DNA of 64,000 nt from Hyalangium versicolor (GTDB lineage: Bacteria; Myxococcota; Myxococcia; Myxococcales; Myxococcaceae). This document shows, one piece after another, positions 8,348 to 15,937 of the stretch. The notes beneath the pieces were generated by a model. It saw only the letters and a list, made by a program, of their open reading frames with translations. It had not been told where the DNA came from and did not search any database. The stretch covers positions 124,001 through 188,000 of the forward strand of contig NZ_JAHXBF010000003.1 of the NCBI RefSeq assembly GCF_020103695.1, in the 5' to 3' direction. The position numbers and the translations under genes are program-made. Position 1 is the first letter of the stretch; each line of letters begins with the position of its first letter.

Positions 8348-10216
8348 ATGAGAGCGGAGATTCAGATGCAGGCGCCCGTCCCTTCCACTGGGACCGCGAC
8401 GAAGAACCTGGTCGAACTGGTGATCGAACGAGCCAAGGATTCTTCGAAGGTTGCTGTCACCTACAAGAAGGATGGCAAGTGGCAGGAGAGCCACTGGCCC
8501 GAGGTGCTCCAGCAGGTGAAGACGCTGTCCGCGGCGCTGGTGGCGCAGGGCGTGAAGCCCGGTGATCGCGTCGCCATCTTTGCCGGCACCTCGCTGCAGT
8601 GGCTGGTCTGCGATCTGGCCATCTCGGCCGCGCACGCCGTCACGGTGCCCATCTATTCGTCCAACACCCCGGACGAGTGCCGCTACATCCTCAACCACTC
8701 GGAGACGTCGCTCGTCTTCGTGGACAGTGATGAGAAGGATGCCAAGCAGGTGGGGCGGCTGTCTCGCATCCGTCAGCGGATCGGCGAGTGTCCCTCCGTC
8801 CAGAAGATCGTCGTCTTCGAGGGCGATGCCTCCGGCGATCGGGAGATGAAGCTGTCGGACCTGTTGGCCAAGGGCGTGGCGGCGGAGAAGGAGCAGCCCG
8901 GGGCCTTCGAGGAGCGGGCTCGCGCGGTGAAGCAGGATGACGTCTGGGGCTTCGTCTACACCTCGGGCACCACGGGCGATCCCAAGGGCGTGATCCTCAC
9001 GCACGGCAACTGGGCCTACCACGCCGAGGCGACGCAGAAGATCGGCCTGATGGAGCCGAACGACTCGGTCATGCTGTTCCTGCCGCTGGCGCACGTGTTC
9101 GCGCAGGTGGTGAAGGCGGCCTGGCTGGGAATGGGCTACCGCCTGGTCATCGCCGAGTCGGTGGACAAGCTGCTGCCCAACCTCATCGAGACGAAGCCCT
9201 CCGTGCTGCCGGCGGTGCCGCGCGTCTTCGAGAAGGTCTACAACAACGTGGTGGCCAACGGCTCGTCGGCGCCGGGCATGAAGGGCAAGCTGTTCCGCTG
9301 GGCCTTCAAGCTGTTTGACGAGTACACCGAGGCGCGCATGCAGGGCCGCGAGTACAGCTCGCTGGGCTTCTCGCTGGCCAAGGCGCTGGTGTTCAGCAAG
9401 GTGCGCGCCACGCTGGACGAGAAGCTCGGTGGCAACATGCGCCTGTTCGTCTCGGGCGGCGCGCCCCTGTCCCGGAAGATCGCCTACTTCTTCGATCTGC
9501 TCGGCTTCAAGGTGCTGGAGGGCTACGGCCTCACGGAGACGTCCGCGCCCTGCAGCGCCAACCGGCCGGAGAAGATCAAGATCGGCACCGTGGGCCCCGC
9601 GCACCCGGGCACCGAGATCAAGATCGCCTCGGATGGCGAGATCCTCGTGCGCGGCCCGTGCGTGATGAAGGGCTACTACAAGAACCCCACCGCCACCGCC
9701 GAGGTCATCGAGCCGGATGGTTGGTTCCACACGGGAGACATCGGCGAGTTGGACGCGGATGGCTACCTGCGCATCACCGACCGCAAGAAGGACATCATCG
9801 TCACCGCGGGCGGCAAGAACGTGGCGCCGCAGAACCTCGAGAACACGCTCAAGACGTTCCCGCTCGTCAGCCAGGCCATGGTCTACGGCGACCAGCGGCC
9901 CTTCCTGGTGGTGCTCATCACCGTGGCGGAGGACGTCGCGCGCAAGCTGCTCAAGGACAAGGGCGTGGAAGGTGGCACCTACGCGGACCTGGGCAAGCGT
10001 CCCGAGATCCGCACCGCCGTCCAGGAGATCATCTCCAAGGTCAACGAGGAGCAGCCGCCCTACAGCACCCTCAAGAAGTTCGAGATCATGGAGCACGACT
10101 TCACCCAGGAGAGCGGTGAGCTCACGCCGACGCTCAAGGTGAAGCGCAAGTTCTGCAGCCAGAAGTACGCGGCGCTCCTCGCCAAGCTGTACGAGGGCGG
10201 CAAGAGCTCCGACTGA
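8348..10216 (+). CDS. Long-chain fatty-acid-CoA ligase (AMP-forming)
   Basis: The 622-residue adenylate-forming enzyme activates fatty acids to acyl-CoA via acyl-AMP. Signature motifs are the P-loop VYTSGTTGDPKGVILTHGN, PLAHVFAQ, the fatty-acid gate GYGLTETSAP, the motif GWFHTGDIGELDADGYL and the hinge ITDRKKDIIVTAGGKNVAPQ, with the C-terminal lysine region (SGELTPTLKVKRKF). It belongs to the FadD15-like/ACSL branch. The start at 8348 follows a good AAGGAG (five bases away) and removes 15 residues of a longer open frame. It stands alone between the sigma factor terminator and a convergent tatA gene. The hairpin at 10235-10277 probably ends the transcript. Confidence 0.92.
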   Translation: MRAEIQMQAPVPSTGTATKNLVELVIERAKDSSKVAVTYKKDGKWQESHWPEVLQQVKTLSAALVAQGVKPGDRVAIFAGTSLQWLVCDLAISAAHAVTVPIYSSNTPDECRYILNHSETSLVFVDSDEKDAKQVGRLSRIRQRIGECPSVQKIVVFEGDASGDREMKLSDLLAKGVAAEKEQPGAFEERARAVKQDDVWGFVYTSGTTGDPKGVILTHGNWAYHAEATQKIGLMEPNDSVMLFLPLAHVFAQVVKAAWLGMGYRLVIAESVDKLLPNLIETKPSVLPAVPRVFEKVYNNVVANGSSAPGMKGKLFRWAFKLFDEYTEARMQGREYSSLGFSLAKALVFSKVRATLDEKLGGNMRLFVSGGAPLSRKIAYFFDLLGFKVLEGYGLTETSAPCSANRPEKIKIGTVGPAHPGTEIKIASDGEILVRGPCVMKGYYKNPTATAEVIEPDGWFHTGDIGELDADGYLRITDRKKDIIVTAGGKNVAPQNLENTLKTFPLVSQAMVYGDQRPFLVVLITVAEDVARKLLKDKGVEGGTYADLGKRPEIRTAVQEIISKVNEEQPPYSTLKKFEIMEHDFTQESGELTPTLKVKRKFCSQKYAALLAKLYEGGKSSD

Positions 10217-10234
10217 GCCGGCCGTGCTTCCGGG

Positions 10235-10277
10235 CCCTCACCCTGGCCTCTCCATCATGAGGGGGGCAGGGTGGGGG
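10235..10277. repeat. GC-rich intergenic hairpin between convergent genes
   Basis: CCCTCACCCTG (10235-10245) pairs with CAGGGTGGGGG (10267-10277), with one G-T pair, around a 21-nt loop. It lies 19 nt after the fatty-acid-CoA ligase stop. There is no U-tract. It may be a factor-assisted terminator, or one of the CCCTCACCC-type intergenic repeats common in high-GC genomes. Confidence 0.5.
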
Positions 10278-10300
10278 ACAGAGCCACTCCACAAACGGCG

Positions 10301-10340
10301 ACGCCCGGCCTCACCTCGGAGCACGAGGCGGGTCGGGCGT
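10301..10340 (-). terminator. Possible terminator hairpin downstream of tatA
   Basis: ACGCCCG (10301-10307) pairs with CGGGCGT (10334-10340), with an additional internal CTC/GAG pairing. It lies 35 nt past the tatA stop on the minus strand. The U-tract is poor, so function is uncertain. Confidence 0.4.
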
Positions 10341-10374
10341 TCAAGCCTGTTCAAGGCTCCGATAAGGAGCTGTA

Positions 10375-10617
10375 TCAGCCCTGGTGGCTGGCCGACTTGG
10401 CCGAGGAGTTCTGGTCCACCGTGGTGGCGCTGGCCAGCGTCCCGTTCTGGGGCTTCTTCTCCTCGGGGGCCTGCTCGCCCTCGCCGCTGAAGCCGCGCTT
10501 GAAGTTCTTGATCGCGCTGCCCAGCGAAGCGCCCAGCTGTGGCAGCTTCGAGCCGCCGAAGAACAGCAGCAGCACCGCGAAGATCAGCAACAGCTCCGGC
10601 ATCCTTAGACCGCCCAT
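10375..10617 (-). CDS. tatA: Sec-independent protein translocase subunit TatA/TatE
   Basis: The 80-residue pore-forming subunit belongs to the twin-arginine translocase of the inner membrane. It has a short N-terminal membrane helix (PELLLIFAVLLLFFGGSKLP), the Phe-Gly hinge, an amphipathic helix (LGASLGSAIKNFKRGFSG) and a polar, unstructured tail. The start at 10617 follows AGGAGCGGTCA. TatB and TatC are not here, so this is an orphan tatA. Tat export is needed for twin-Arg proteins such as the aldo/keto reductase at 35844-36872. It lies 75 nt downstream of the kinase-like gene on the same strand and may be cotranscribed with it. Confidence 0.92.
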   Translation of the reverse strand: MGGLRMPELLLIFAVLLLFFGGSKLPQLGASLGSAIKNFKRGFSGEGEQAPEEKKPQNGTLASATTVDQNSSAKSASHQG

Positions 10618-10691
10618 TGACCGCTCCTGGAAGTAACCGGAGCCAGCATACCGGCCGGAGCGGCGGCTCGCCAGTGACTCTGCACGGCCTT

Positions 10692-11705
10692 TCAGGGCTG
10701 GGCGGCTGCTGGAGGAGCAAGTTCCTGCATGGAGCCTCCCGGCACGGTGAGATAGAGGGTGCTTCCCTCCGCATCCGTCTCCACGCCGACACTTCCTCCG
10801 TGCACCTCCACCTCCTGCCTCGCCAGGTGCATGCGCAGCGGATCCTCCAGCTTCTTCTCCCGGAAGGCCCGCTCCTGGTGCCGGAAGATCAGGCGGATGT
10901 CCTCCTCGGACAGCGGCAGGCCCTCGCGCCGCACCTCGATGCGCACCCCCGAGGCTTCGGGAATGGCGCGCACGTGGATGTACTCACCCGGCTGGGCGCG
11001 GCTCAGTTGGTGCTGCACGAACGCCTCCACCGCGTGCTGGATCCGGCCGCCGTCGATCTCCACCAGCGGTAGGGGCGCCTGTCCATCCAGCACCACCGTC
11101 ACTCCTGCCGTCTTCGCTGCCGACTGCTGGTGCTCGACAGCTGAGGCGAGCAAGGGCTCGAGCGGCTGCCGTTCCCGCTCGAAGGACAGCGAGCCCAGCT
11201 CCGCACGGCTGGCATCAAAGAAGTCCTGCGAGAAGGACAGCGCCCGGTCGGCGTTACGCAGGATGGTCTCCAGGCCGCGATGGGCCTTGGGCTCCAGGGG
11301 GATCCGGCCGCTCAAGAGCATGGCTGCATAGGAGCGGATGTTGGCCAGCGCGCCCCGCAGATCATGCGAGGCCAGCCCCAGGTAGCGCACCCGGCGGCCG
11401 GTGGCCTCCTCGGTCTGTGTACTCACCGGCCAGGTCCACACCAGCCGCGCCCCATCTTCCAGCGGGACTTCTCCTGCCCGCACGGCCACGCCATCTCGCT
11501 CCCAGGTGTCGTCCGCGTCGGCCCGAGCGTGGAAGCCGGCCTGCTCCAGCAGATCTCCCCCGGACTCGAGGACAGGGGGGAGTGTTTCGAGACCCAGATG
11601 TTCGAGCAACCGTGGGCCAAGCAGCCGAGGGGCCCCCTGTCGCGGCAGGAGGACGAGCCCGGGAGCCTCCACCCCACCGTCTGCTCCTCGCGCCCTCTGG
11701 CCCAT
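10692..11705 (-). CDS. Histidine-kinase-like protein with a degenerate ATPase domain
   Basis: The 337-residue protein has no membrane segment. Its dimerisation/phosphoacceptor helix is intact (LGLASHDLRGALANIRSYAA, His114). The ATP-binding domain keeps its fold-like spacing but has lost its key motifs. The N-box reads GGRIQHAVEAFVQHQLSRA without the conserved Asn, the G1 box DxGxG is replaced by RREGLPLSEED, and the G2 box by LEDPLRMHLARQEVEVHGG. It probably cannot bind ATP normally, so it may be a pseudokinase, phosphotransfer scaffold or phosphatase. The start ATG is 6 nt after AGGAGGGAGG. A response regulator is divergently encoded 112 nt away and is the obvious partner. Confidence 0.75.
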   Translation of the reverse strand: MGQRARGADGGVEAPGLVLLPRQGAPRLLGPRLLEHLGLETLPPVLESGGDLLEQAGFHARADADDTWERDGVAVRAGEVPLEDGARLVWTWPVSTQTEEATGRRVRYLGLASHDLRGALANIRSYAAMLLSGRIPLEPKAHRGLETILRNADRALSFSQDFFDASRAELGSLSFERERQPLEPLLASAVEHQQSAAKTAGVTVVLDGQAPLPLVEIDGGRIQHAVEAFVQHQLSRAQPGEYIHVRAIPEASGVRIEVRREGLPLSEEDIRLIFRHQERAFREKKLEDPLRMHLARQEVEVHGGSVGVETDAEGSTLYLTVPGGSMQELAPPAAAQP

Positions 11706-11816
11706 CAGTCCTCCCTCCTATCGTACGGATCACGGGAAAGGGTGGGGAGCGACTGTCGGTTTTGCAACGGGCACCTGTTCGCAGGGGGACGTCACCCGCT
11801 TTTTCTTGCGCCCCAG

Positions 11817-12302
11817 GTGGCTGAATTTGATGGAGAATCCCCTGCTGCCTATTCGGGAGAAGACTCTCTGGCTCCACCCAACACACAGCACAGTGGTTCG
11901 ACCGTGATTCTCGTCGTGGACGACGACCCGGACATCCTGGAGGCCCTCTCGGAGATCCTCGAGGCCGAGGGTTTCGAGATCCGCCGCGCCCGGAATGGCA
12001 AGGAGGCGTTGGAGCGGCTCGAGCCTGATCCCCCGCAGCTCATCCTGCTGGACCTGATGATGCCGGTGATGGACGGCTGGGAGTTTGCCCAGCGCATGCG
12101 CCAGAAGCCGGCGGCCATCTCCAGCATCCCGCTCATCGTCCTGAGCGCGGACCGCAATGTGGGCAGCAAGGCACTGGACATCGGCGCCGTGGGTCACCTG
12201 GCCAAGCCGTTCGAGCTCAATGATCTGCTCGAGATGGTCCGTCGCGCGCTCAAGGGGCCACCCCAGGTGCCACAACCCACCAAGGAGCCTCCTCGGGCTT
12301 GA
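11817..12302 (+). CDS. Single-domain response regulator (CheY-like)
   Basis: The protein is a lone receiver domain with the acidic pocket VILVVDDDPDILEAL, phosphoacceptor Asp in LILLDLMMPVMDGWEF, the switch Ser in IVLSAD and the Lys in HLAKPF. There is no output domain, so it should act by protein-protein interaction. The start is uncertain. GTG 11817 gives 161 residues with a ~30-residue polar N-terminal tail, while GTG 11904 would begin at the first beta strand. Neither has a good ribosome site. It is divergent from the degenerate kinase gene at 10692-11705 and probably works with it. Confidence 0.82.
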   Translation: MAEFDGESPAAYSGEDSLAPPNTQHSGSTVILVVDDDPDILEALSEILEAEGFEIRRARNGKEALERLEPDPPQLILLDLMMPVMDGWEFAQRMRQKPAAISSIPLIVLSADRNVGSKALDIGAVGHLAKPFELNDLLEMVRRALKGPPQVPQPTKEPPRA

Positions 12303-12368
12303 CCTCCCTCGGTGCGGACACTACGGTCCGACCGTCGTTGATTCGTCAATCGAAAACCAGGAGCGACC

Positions 12369-12695
12369 ATGACGGCGAAGGACATCCTCGAGACAGAAAT
12401 CCCTGGCGTGCTCAAGCAGAAGCCGGAGTTGGCCAAGGACATCAACTCGGTCATCCACTTCGACATTACCGGTGACAACGGTGGCAAGTGGACGTTGGAC
12501 CTCACCAAGTCCGCGGATTGGGTCTCCACCGGAGCTACCGGTACTCCGAAGATGACCATCACCTGCACCAACGACGACTTCGTGAAGATCCGTCAGAAGC
12601 AGCTCAACCCCCAGATGGCGGCCATGCAGGGCAAGCTCAAGTTCAAGCCCATGGACATGGGCCTGGCGATGAAGCTGGCCAAGCTGCTCGCGTAA
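12369..12695 (+). CDS. SCP-2 sterol-carrier-domain protein
   Basis: The 108-residue protein is made of one SCP2 lipid-binding domain (INSVIHFDITGDNGGKWTLD, then ADWVSTGATGTPKMTITCTN and the C-terminal helices MAAMQGKLKFKPMDMGLAMK). Such proteins bind fatty acyl chains, acyl-CoA or sterols in a hydrophobic tunnel and hand them to enzymes. A ribosome site (AGGAGCGACC) precedes the ATG. It lies between a response regulator and a methylacyl-CoA racemase-like gene, and a fatty-acid-CoA ligase is 2 kb upstream. This fits a lipid-catabolic neighbourhood. Confidence 0.88.
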   Translation: MTAKDILETEIPGVLKQKPELAKDINSVIHFDITGDNGGKWTLDLTKSADWVSTGATGTPKMTITCTNDDFVKIRQKQLNPQMAAMQGKLKFKPMDMGLAMKLAKLLA

Positions 12696-12791
12696 CCGAA
12701 GCTCCTGTTCGAGGCGCCCACGATGGCGCCCTCCACCGCGGCGCGACTCCCACTGGGGGCCGCGCCGCTGTCGTCTGGACTGCCCGCTCCC

Positions 12792-13967
12792 ATGAACACG
12801 CTCCCCCTTGCCGGACTGAAGGTGCTGGATCTCTCCCGCCTGCTGCCGGGGCCGTATGCCACGCTCGTCCTCGCGGACCTGGGCGCCAGCGTGGACAAGC
12901 TGGAGGAGCCCGAGGGCGGGGACTACATCCGCCAGATGCCGCCCCTGCGCGACGGCGAGAGCGCGCTCTTCTACGGGCTCAATCGCAACAAGCGCTCGAT
13001 CACGCTCAACCTCAAGTCCCCCGAGGGCCGTGACGCGCTCAAGCGCTTGGTGCGGGGCTACGACGTGCTGGTGGAGAGCTTCCGGCCCGGTGTCATGGAC
13101 AAGCTCGGGGTGGGCGAGGCCGTGCTGCGTGCCGAGAACCCGCGCCTCATCTACTGCGCCATCTCCGGGTACGGGCAGACGGGGCCGGATCGGCTCAAGG
13201 CCGGACATGACATCAACTACATCGCCCGAGCCGGAGCGCTGGGCTACGGCGGCGTGGCGGGAGGAACTCCGGCCTTCCCCGGCGTGCAGATCGGCGACAT
13301 CGGCGGCGGCAGCCTCTTCGCCCTGGTGGGCATCCTCGCGGCGCTGCACGAGCGCGAGCGCACCGGAAAGGGCCGCTTCGTGGATGTGTCCATGACGGAG
13401 GGCTCCATGGCCTTCCTGCACATGCACCTGGCCGCGCGGTTGGCCATGGGCGATCAGGGACAGCCGCTTCAACGCGGGCGCGAGGCGCTCAACGGAGGCT
13501 ATGCCTGCTACGGGCTCTACCGCACCCAGGACGATCGGTGGCTGGCCGTGGGCTCGCTGGAGCCCAAGTTCTTCGCCGGCCTGTGCGAGCGGCTCGGGCG
13601 AATGGATCTGCTCGAGGCGGGATACGATCTGGGCGCGGGCGCCGAGCGCGCGAAGGCGGAGCTGGCGCGCATCTTCGCCGAGCAGCCGCTGTCACACTGG
13701 CAGCAACTGCTGGAGGGCTCGGACCTGTGCATCGAGCCCGTGCTGGAGGGAGACGAGGTGCTCGCCGATCCGCAGCACCGCGCCCGAGGCCTCTTCGTCG
13801 AGGTGGAGGATGCTCAGCGCGGCCGCAAGGTGACACACCTGCTCACCCCGCTGCGCATGGGCGACAACCCGCTGCGGCCTCCCCCGGACCTGGGACAGCA
13901 CTCGCGGGAGATCCTCACCGAGGCGGGCTTCTCGCCCGAGCAGATCCAGGCTCTGGGTCACAAGTGA
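12792..13967 (+). CDS. CoA-transferase family III protein, alpha-methylacyl-CoA racemase-like
   Basis: The ~391-residue protein belongs to the CaiB/BaiF family. It opens with LAGLKVLDLSRLLPGPYATL and carries GYGQTGPDRLKAGHDINYIA, the motif that in AMACR/MCR racemases holds the catalytic His, followed by the Gly-rich GVQIGDIGGGSLFALVGIL and DVSMTEG. It probably inverts the 2-methyl centre of branched acyl-CoA so that beta-oxidation can proceed. A true CoA transferase is the alternative. The family normally begins at MNTLPLAGLK-like sequence, so ATG 12792 is preferred to ATG 12723. It follows the SCP2 gene by ~100 nt and is probably in the same transcript. Confidence 0.88.
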   Translation: MNTLPLAGLKVLDLSRLLPGPYATLVLADLGASVDKLEEPEGGDYIRQMPPLRDGESALFYGLNRNKRSITLNLKSPEGRDALKRLVRGYDVLVESFRPGVMDKLGVGEAVLRAENPRLIYCAISGYGQTGPDRLKAGHDINYIARAGALGYGGVAGGTPAFPGVQIGDIGGGSLFALVGILAALHERERTGKGRFVDVSMTEGSMAFLHMHLAARLAMGDQGQPLQRGREALNGGYACYGLYRTQDDRWLAVGSLEPKFFAGLCERLGRMDLLEAGYDLGAGAERAKAELARIFAEQPLSHWQQLLEGSDLCIEPVLEGDEVLADPQHRARGLFVEVEDAQRGRKVTHLLTPLRMGDNPLRPPPDLGQHSREILTEAGFSPEQIQALGHK

Positions 13968-14063
13968 CTCGGGTGGGGTCATTTTCTTCATGACTCTTTG
14001 GGGCGGATATCCTCCTGTGAACCCATGAGGTGGGCAGAATCTTGGCATTCCTCCGTAATTGGC

Positions 14064-14093
14064 GGAAGCTACAGGGTTGTAGCTGCTGCTTCC
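14064..14093 (+). promoter_or_regulatory. Nested inverted repeats in the leader of the acyl cassette
   Basis: GCTACA (14068-14073) and TGTAGC (14078-14083) flank a 4-nt loop, and directly outside them GGAAGC (14064-14069) faces GCTTCC (14088-14093). The element ends 16 nt before the first ACP start and overlaps no gene. It could be an operator, or an RNA hairpin that controls access to the downstream ribosome site (GAGAGGAACC). Confidence 0.45.
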
Positions 14094-14109
14094 GAGAGGA
14101 ACCCCCCCC

Positions 14110-14400
14110 ATGGTCGAGCTCGAGGATCTGAAAGACTTCATCTGTCGGAAGTTCTCCGAAAATGTAGGACTGCAGCCGGAGGAACTCTTTGGGCAAGACC
14201 TCTCGCTGGCTGAAGTGATCACCCGCTCGGCGCGCCTGAAGAACAGCGTGGATCTCATGGAGGCGTTCGCGAAGTCCTCGAACGCGCTTCGCAAGCAGTA
14301 CGGCCTCCGGGTCCGGCTGCCGGCGCTCTCGCTGGAGACGCGCATCTCCCAAGTGGTCGAGCTGTTCGCGCAGGAGTGTCGGCAGGGGAGGGCCGCCTGA
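14110..14400 (+). CDS. Acyl carrier protein 1 of the desaturase cassette
   Basis: The 96-residue protein has the helical layout and length of an ACP. The usual DSL-D attachment site appears as NSVDLMEAF with Ser46 as the likely phosphopantetheine Ser, the preceding Asp being Asn45. A hydrophobic helix III (SQVVELFAQE) closes the domain. It is diverged enough to be missed by simple inspection, but an equally spaced paralogue (Ser46 in both) and a phosphopantetheinyl transferase gene lie in the same cluster. Its stop overlaps the start of desaturase 1 (TGATG), so the two are translated together. It should carry the acyl chain presented to that desaturase. Confidence 0.75.
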   Translation: MVELEDLKDFICRKFSENVGLQPEELFGQDLSLAEVITRSARLKNSVDLMEAFAKSSNALRKQYGLRVRLPALSLETRISQVVELFAQECRQGRAA

Positions 14401-15392
14401 TGGGAGCTGCCTTCTTCCAGGAGGTGTCGACCGCGGGCGAGTCTCGCCTCTTCGAGCTGAGCGGGCTCTCCGAGTCAGGGCCGGGCCTCTCCGAGCGCCG
14501 TCGGCCTACGGTGATTCCCGAGCTCTACCGGGCCTTCCGCGAGGAGCGCCGCACGCTGGTGGACATCCTCTGGGAGCAGCACCGCTTCCACGAGTCCCGG
14601 CGCTGGAACGCCGTCGAGCTGGTGGAGTCCGTCCGCCCGGAGAACCTCACGGATCTGGATCGCTTCGTCGTCTGGAGCGCCGGCCGCGCGGAGATGACCG
14701 CCAAGCCCAGCGCCGATCGCATGGCCCGCCTGGCGGACGTCGAGTGCCGCCGGTGGCAGGGCAAGGACGACGCCCTGGCCTCCGTCATCCAGGCGCTCGG
14801 CTCGTGGAGCCGCTACTGGAACGAGGAGGAGTCCCATCACGAGATGGGCTTCTCCCAACTGGCCCTTCAGCTGGGCTTCGAGCCGCTCAGCGACGCCTCG
14901 GTCATCGACTACCGCAAGGTCTTCCCGGATGACGACCTGCTGAGGACGCTGACGATGCTCTCGTTCTCGGAGGGCATCGCCGCGGTCAACTACGGCCAGT
15001 ACGCGCGCCACGTCCGCGATCCCAGCCTGAGGATGCTGATCAAGCAGGTGGGTGCGGACGAAGTGCAGCACATGCAGTACTTCATCTCCTTCGCCAAGGC
15101 GCTGGCCGACAGCGGGGCCTATGCCCCCAAGGAGTCCTTCGCCGTGGCCCACCTCTTCCTTCGCGAGGGAGGAGAGCTCTACGGCAGCTCGCGAGCGCAC
15201 GTCGAATACAGGGGTACCCACACCAATTGGTGGGATCACCTGGAGGACGGTGCCGGTAAGGCCGCGGCGGCTCCCGAGGCCCTCGAACGCAAGCGCACCC
15301 TCATCCTGCATGCCCTCAAACGGATTACCGGTATCTCCTGCTCCTCGCCCCAGGAGGTTGAGGATGTCTGGATGGACCTCGTGGGTGACTAA
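14400..15392 (+). CDS. Soluble di-iron acyl-ACP desaturase 1
   Basis: The 330-residue protein matches the soluble (type 2) acyl-ACP desaturase family. Ligand-bearing helices can be placed as RAEMTAKP (Glu98), RYWNEEESHHE (Glu144, His147), SFSEGIAAVNYG (Glu191) and GADEVQHM (Glu221, His224), which follow the order Glu, ExxH, Glu, ExxH of the plant stearoyl-ACP enzyme. The likely reaction is O2-dependent removal of hydrogens from an ACP-bound acyl chain, with an external ferredoxin. Desaturation position, or an alternative oxidation such as hydroxylation or acetylenation, cannot be read from sequence. The start ATG 14400 overlaps the ACP stop and has AGGGGAGGG upstream. Confidence 0.85.
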   Translation: MGAAFFQEVSTAGESRLFELSGLSESGPGLSERRRPTVIPELYRAFREERRTLVDILWEQHRFHESRRWNAVELVESVRPENLTDLDRFVVWSAGRAEMTAKPSADRMARLADVECRRWQGKDDALASVIQALGSWSRYWNEEESHHEMGFSQLALQLGFEPLSDASVIDYRKVFPDDDLLRTLTMLSFSEGIAAVNYGQYARHVRDPSLRMLIKQVGADEVQHMQYFISFAKALADSGAYAPKESFAVAHLFLREGGELYGSSRAHVEYRGTHTNWWDHLEDGAGKAAAAPEALERKRTLILHALKRITGISCSSPQEVEDVWMDLVGD

Positions 15393-15506
15393 CGACCTCA
15401 CAGGTTCTCTCAATTTCCATGAAGTGCTGTATTGAAATGTCGCGTCATTCAGCGTTAGCTGCCAGGCAGTCAGGGGGAAGGGTTGGGTTCACGCTGGCCG
15501 GCCATG

Positions 15507-15516
15507 CATACGTATG
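15507..15516. promoter_or_regulatory. Perfect 10-bp palindrome upstream of the second ACP
   Basis: CATACGTATG is self-complementary and stands in the 248-nt gap between desaturase 1 and ACP 2, the only long gap in the cassette. It may be an operator for an internal promoter. No convincing -35/-10 pair was found next to it. Confidence 0.35.
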
Positions 15517-15640
15517 GTCCGGACAGTCAGCCATTCCTCGGATCACATGAGGTGGCTCCCTTCTCCGTGGTGGATGAGAGCCCACATCGGCGGAGAGAAC
15601 CCGACTTCGCCGCTGCGGGCTCGAAGAACGCGAGGAGCCG

Positions 15641-15937
15641 ATGACCGACACCGGTGAGTTGGGAGCGTACATCCAGAAGAAGTTCTGCGAGAACGTAGGC
15701 CTGTCCGTCGAGGAGGTCTTCGGGCCCGATCTGACGTTGGCGGCGATCATCTCCCGCTCCGAGCGGATGACCAACAGTGTGGACCTGATGGAGTCCTTTG
15801 CACGGACCGCCAATGCCCTGCGCAAGGAGCACGGCATCCGGATCCGCCTGCCCGCGCTCGCGCTGGATACGCCGATCTCCAAGGTCCTCGAGGTGTTCCT
15901 CCAGGAAGTGGAGCGCCAGCAGGGGAGGGCTGCATGA
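15641..15937 (+). CDS. Acyl carrier protein 2 of the desaturase cassette
   Basis: The 98-residue paralogue of ACP 1 has the same layout: NSVDLMESF with Ser46 in the same position, the FCENVGLSVEEVFGPDLTL first loop and the conserved RIRLPALALDTPIS segment. The two ACPs keep the same rare Asn in place of Asp before the modified Ser, so they form a distinct ACP subfamily. The stop overlaps the desaturase 2 start (ATGA), repeating the ACP-desaturase coupling of the first pair. The ATG at 15641 follows GAGGAGCCG. Confidence 0.75.
   Translation: MTDTGELGAYIQKKFCENVGLSVEEVFGPDLTLAAIISRSERMTNSVDLMESFARTANALRKEHGIRIRLPALALDTPISKVLEVFLQEVERQQGRAA

Noticed and set aside
8255..10096. A 613-codon minus-strand frame opposite the fatty-acid-CoA ligase
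   Set aside because: The ligase has all family motifs, while the antisense product is His/Arg/Leu-rich low-complexity sequence without start signal.
14041..14062. Possible sigma-54 promoter (CTTGGCATTCCTCCGTAATT) ahead of the acyl cassette
   Set aside because: The -24 GG is present but no GC dinucleotide falls at the required distance for -12.
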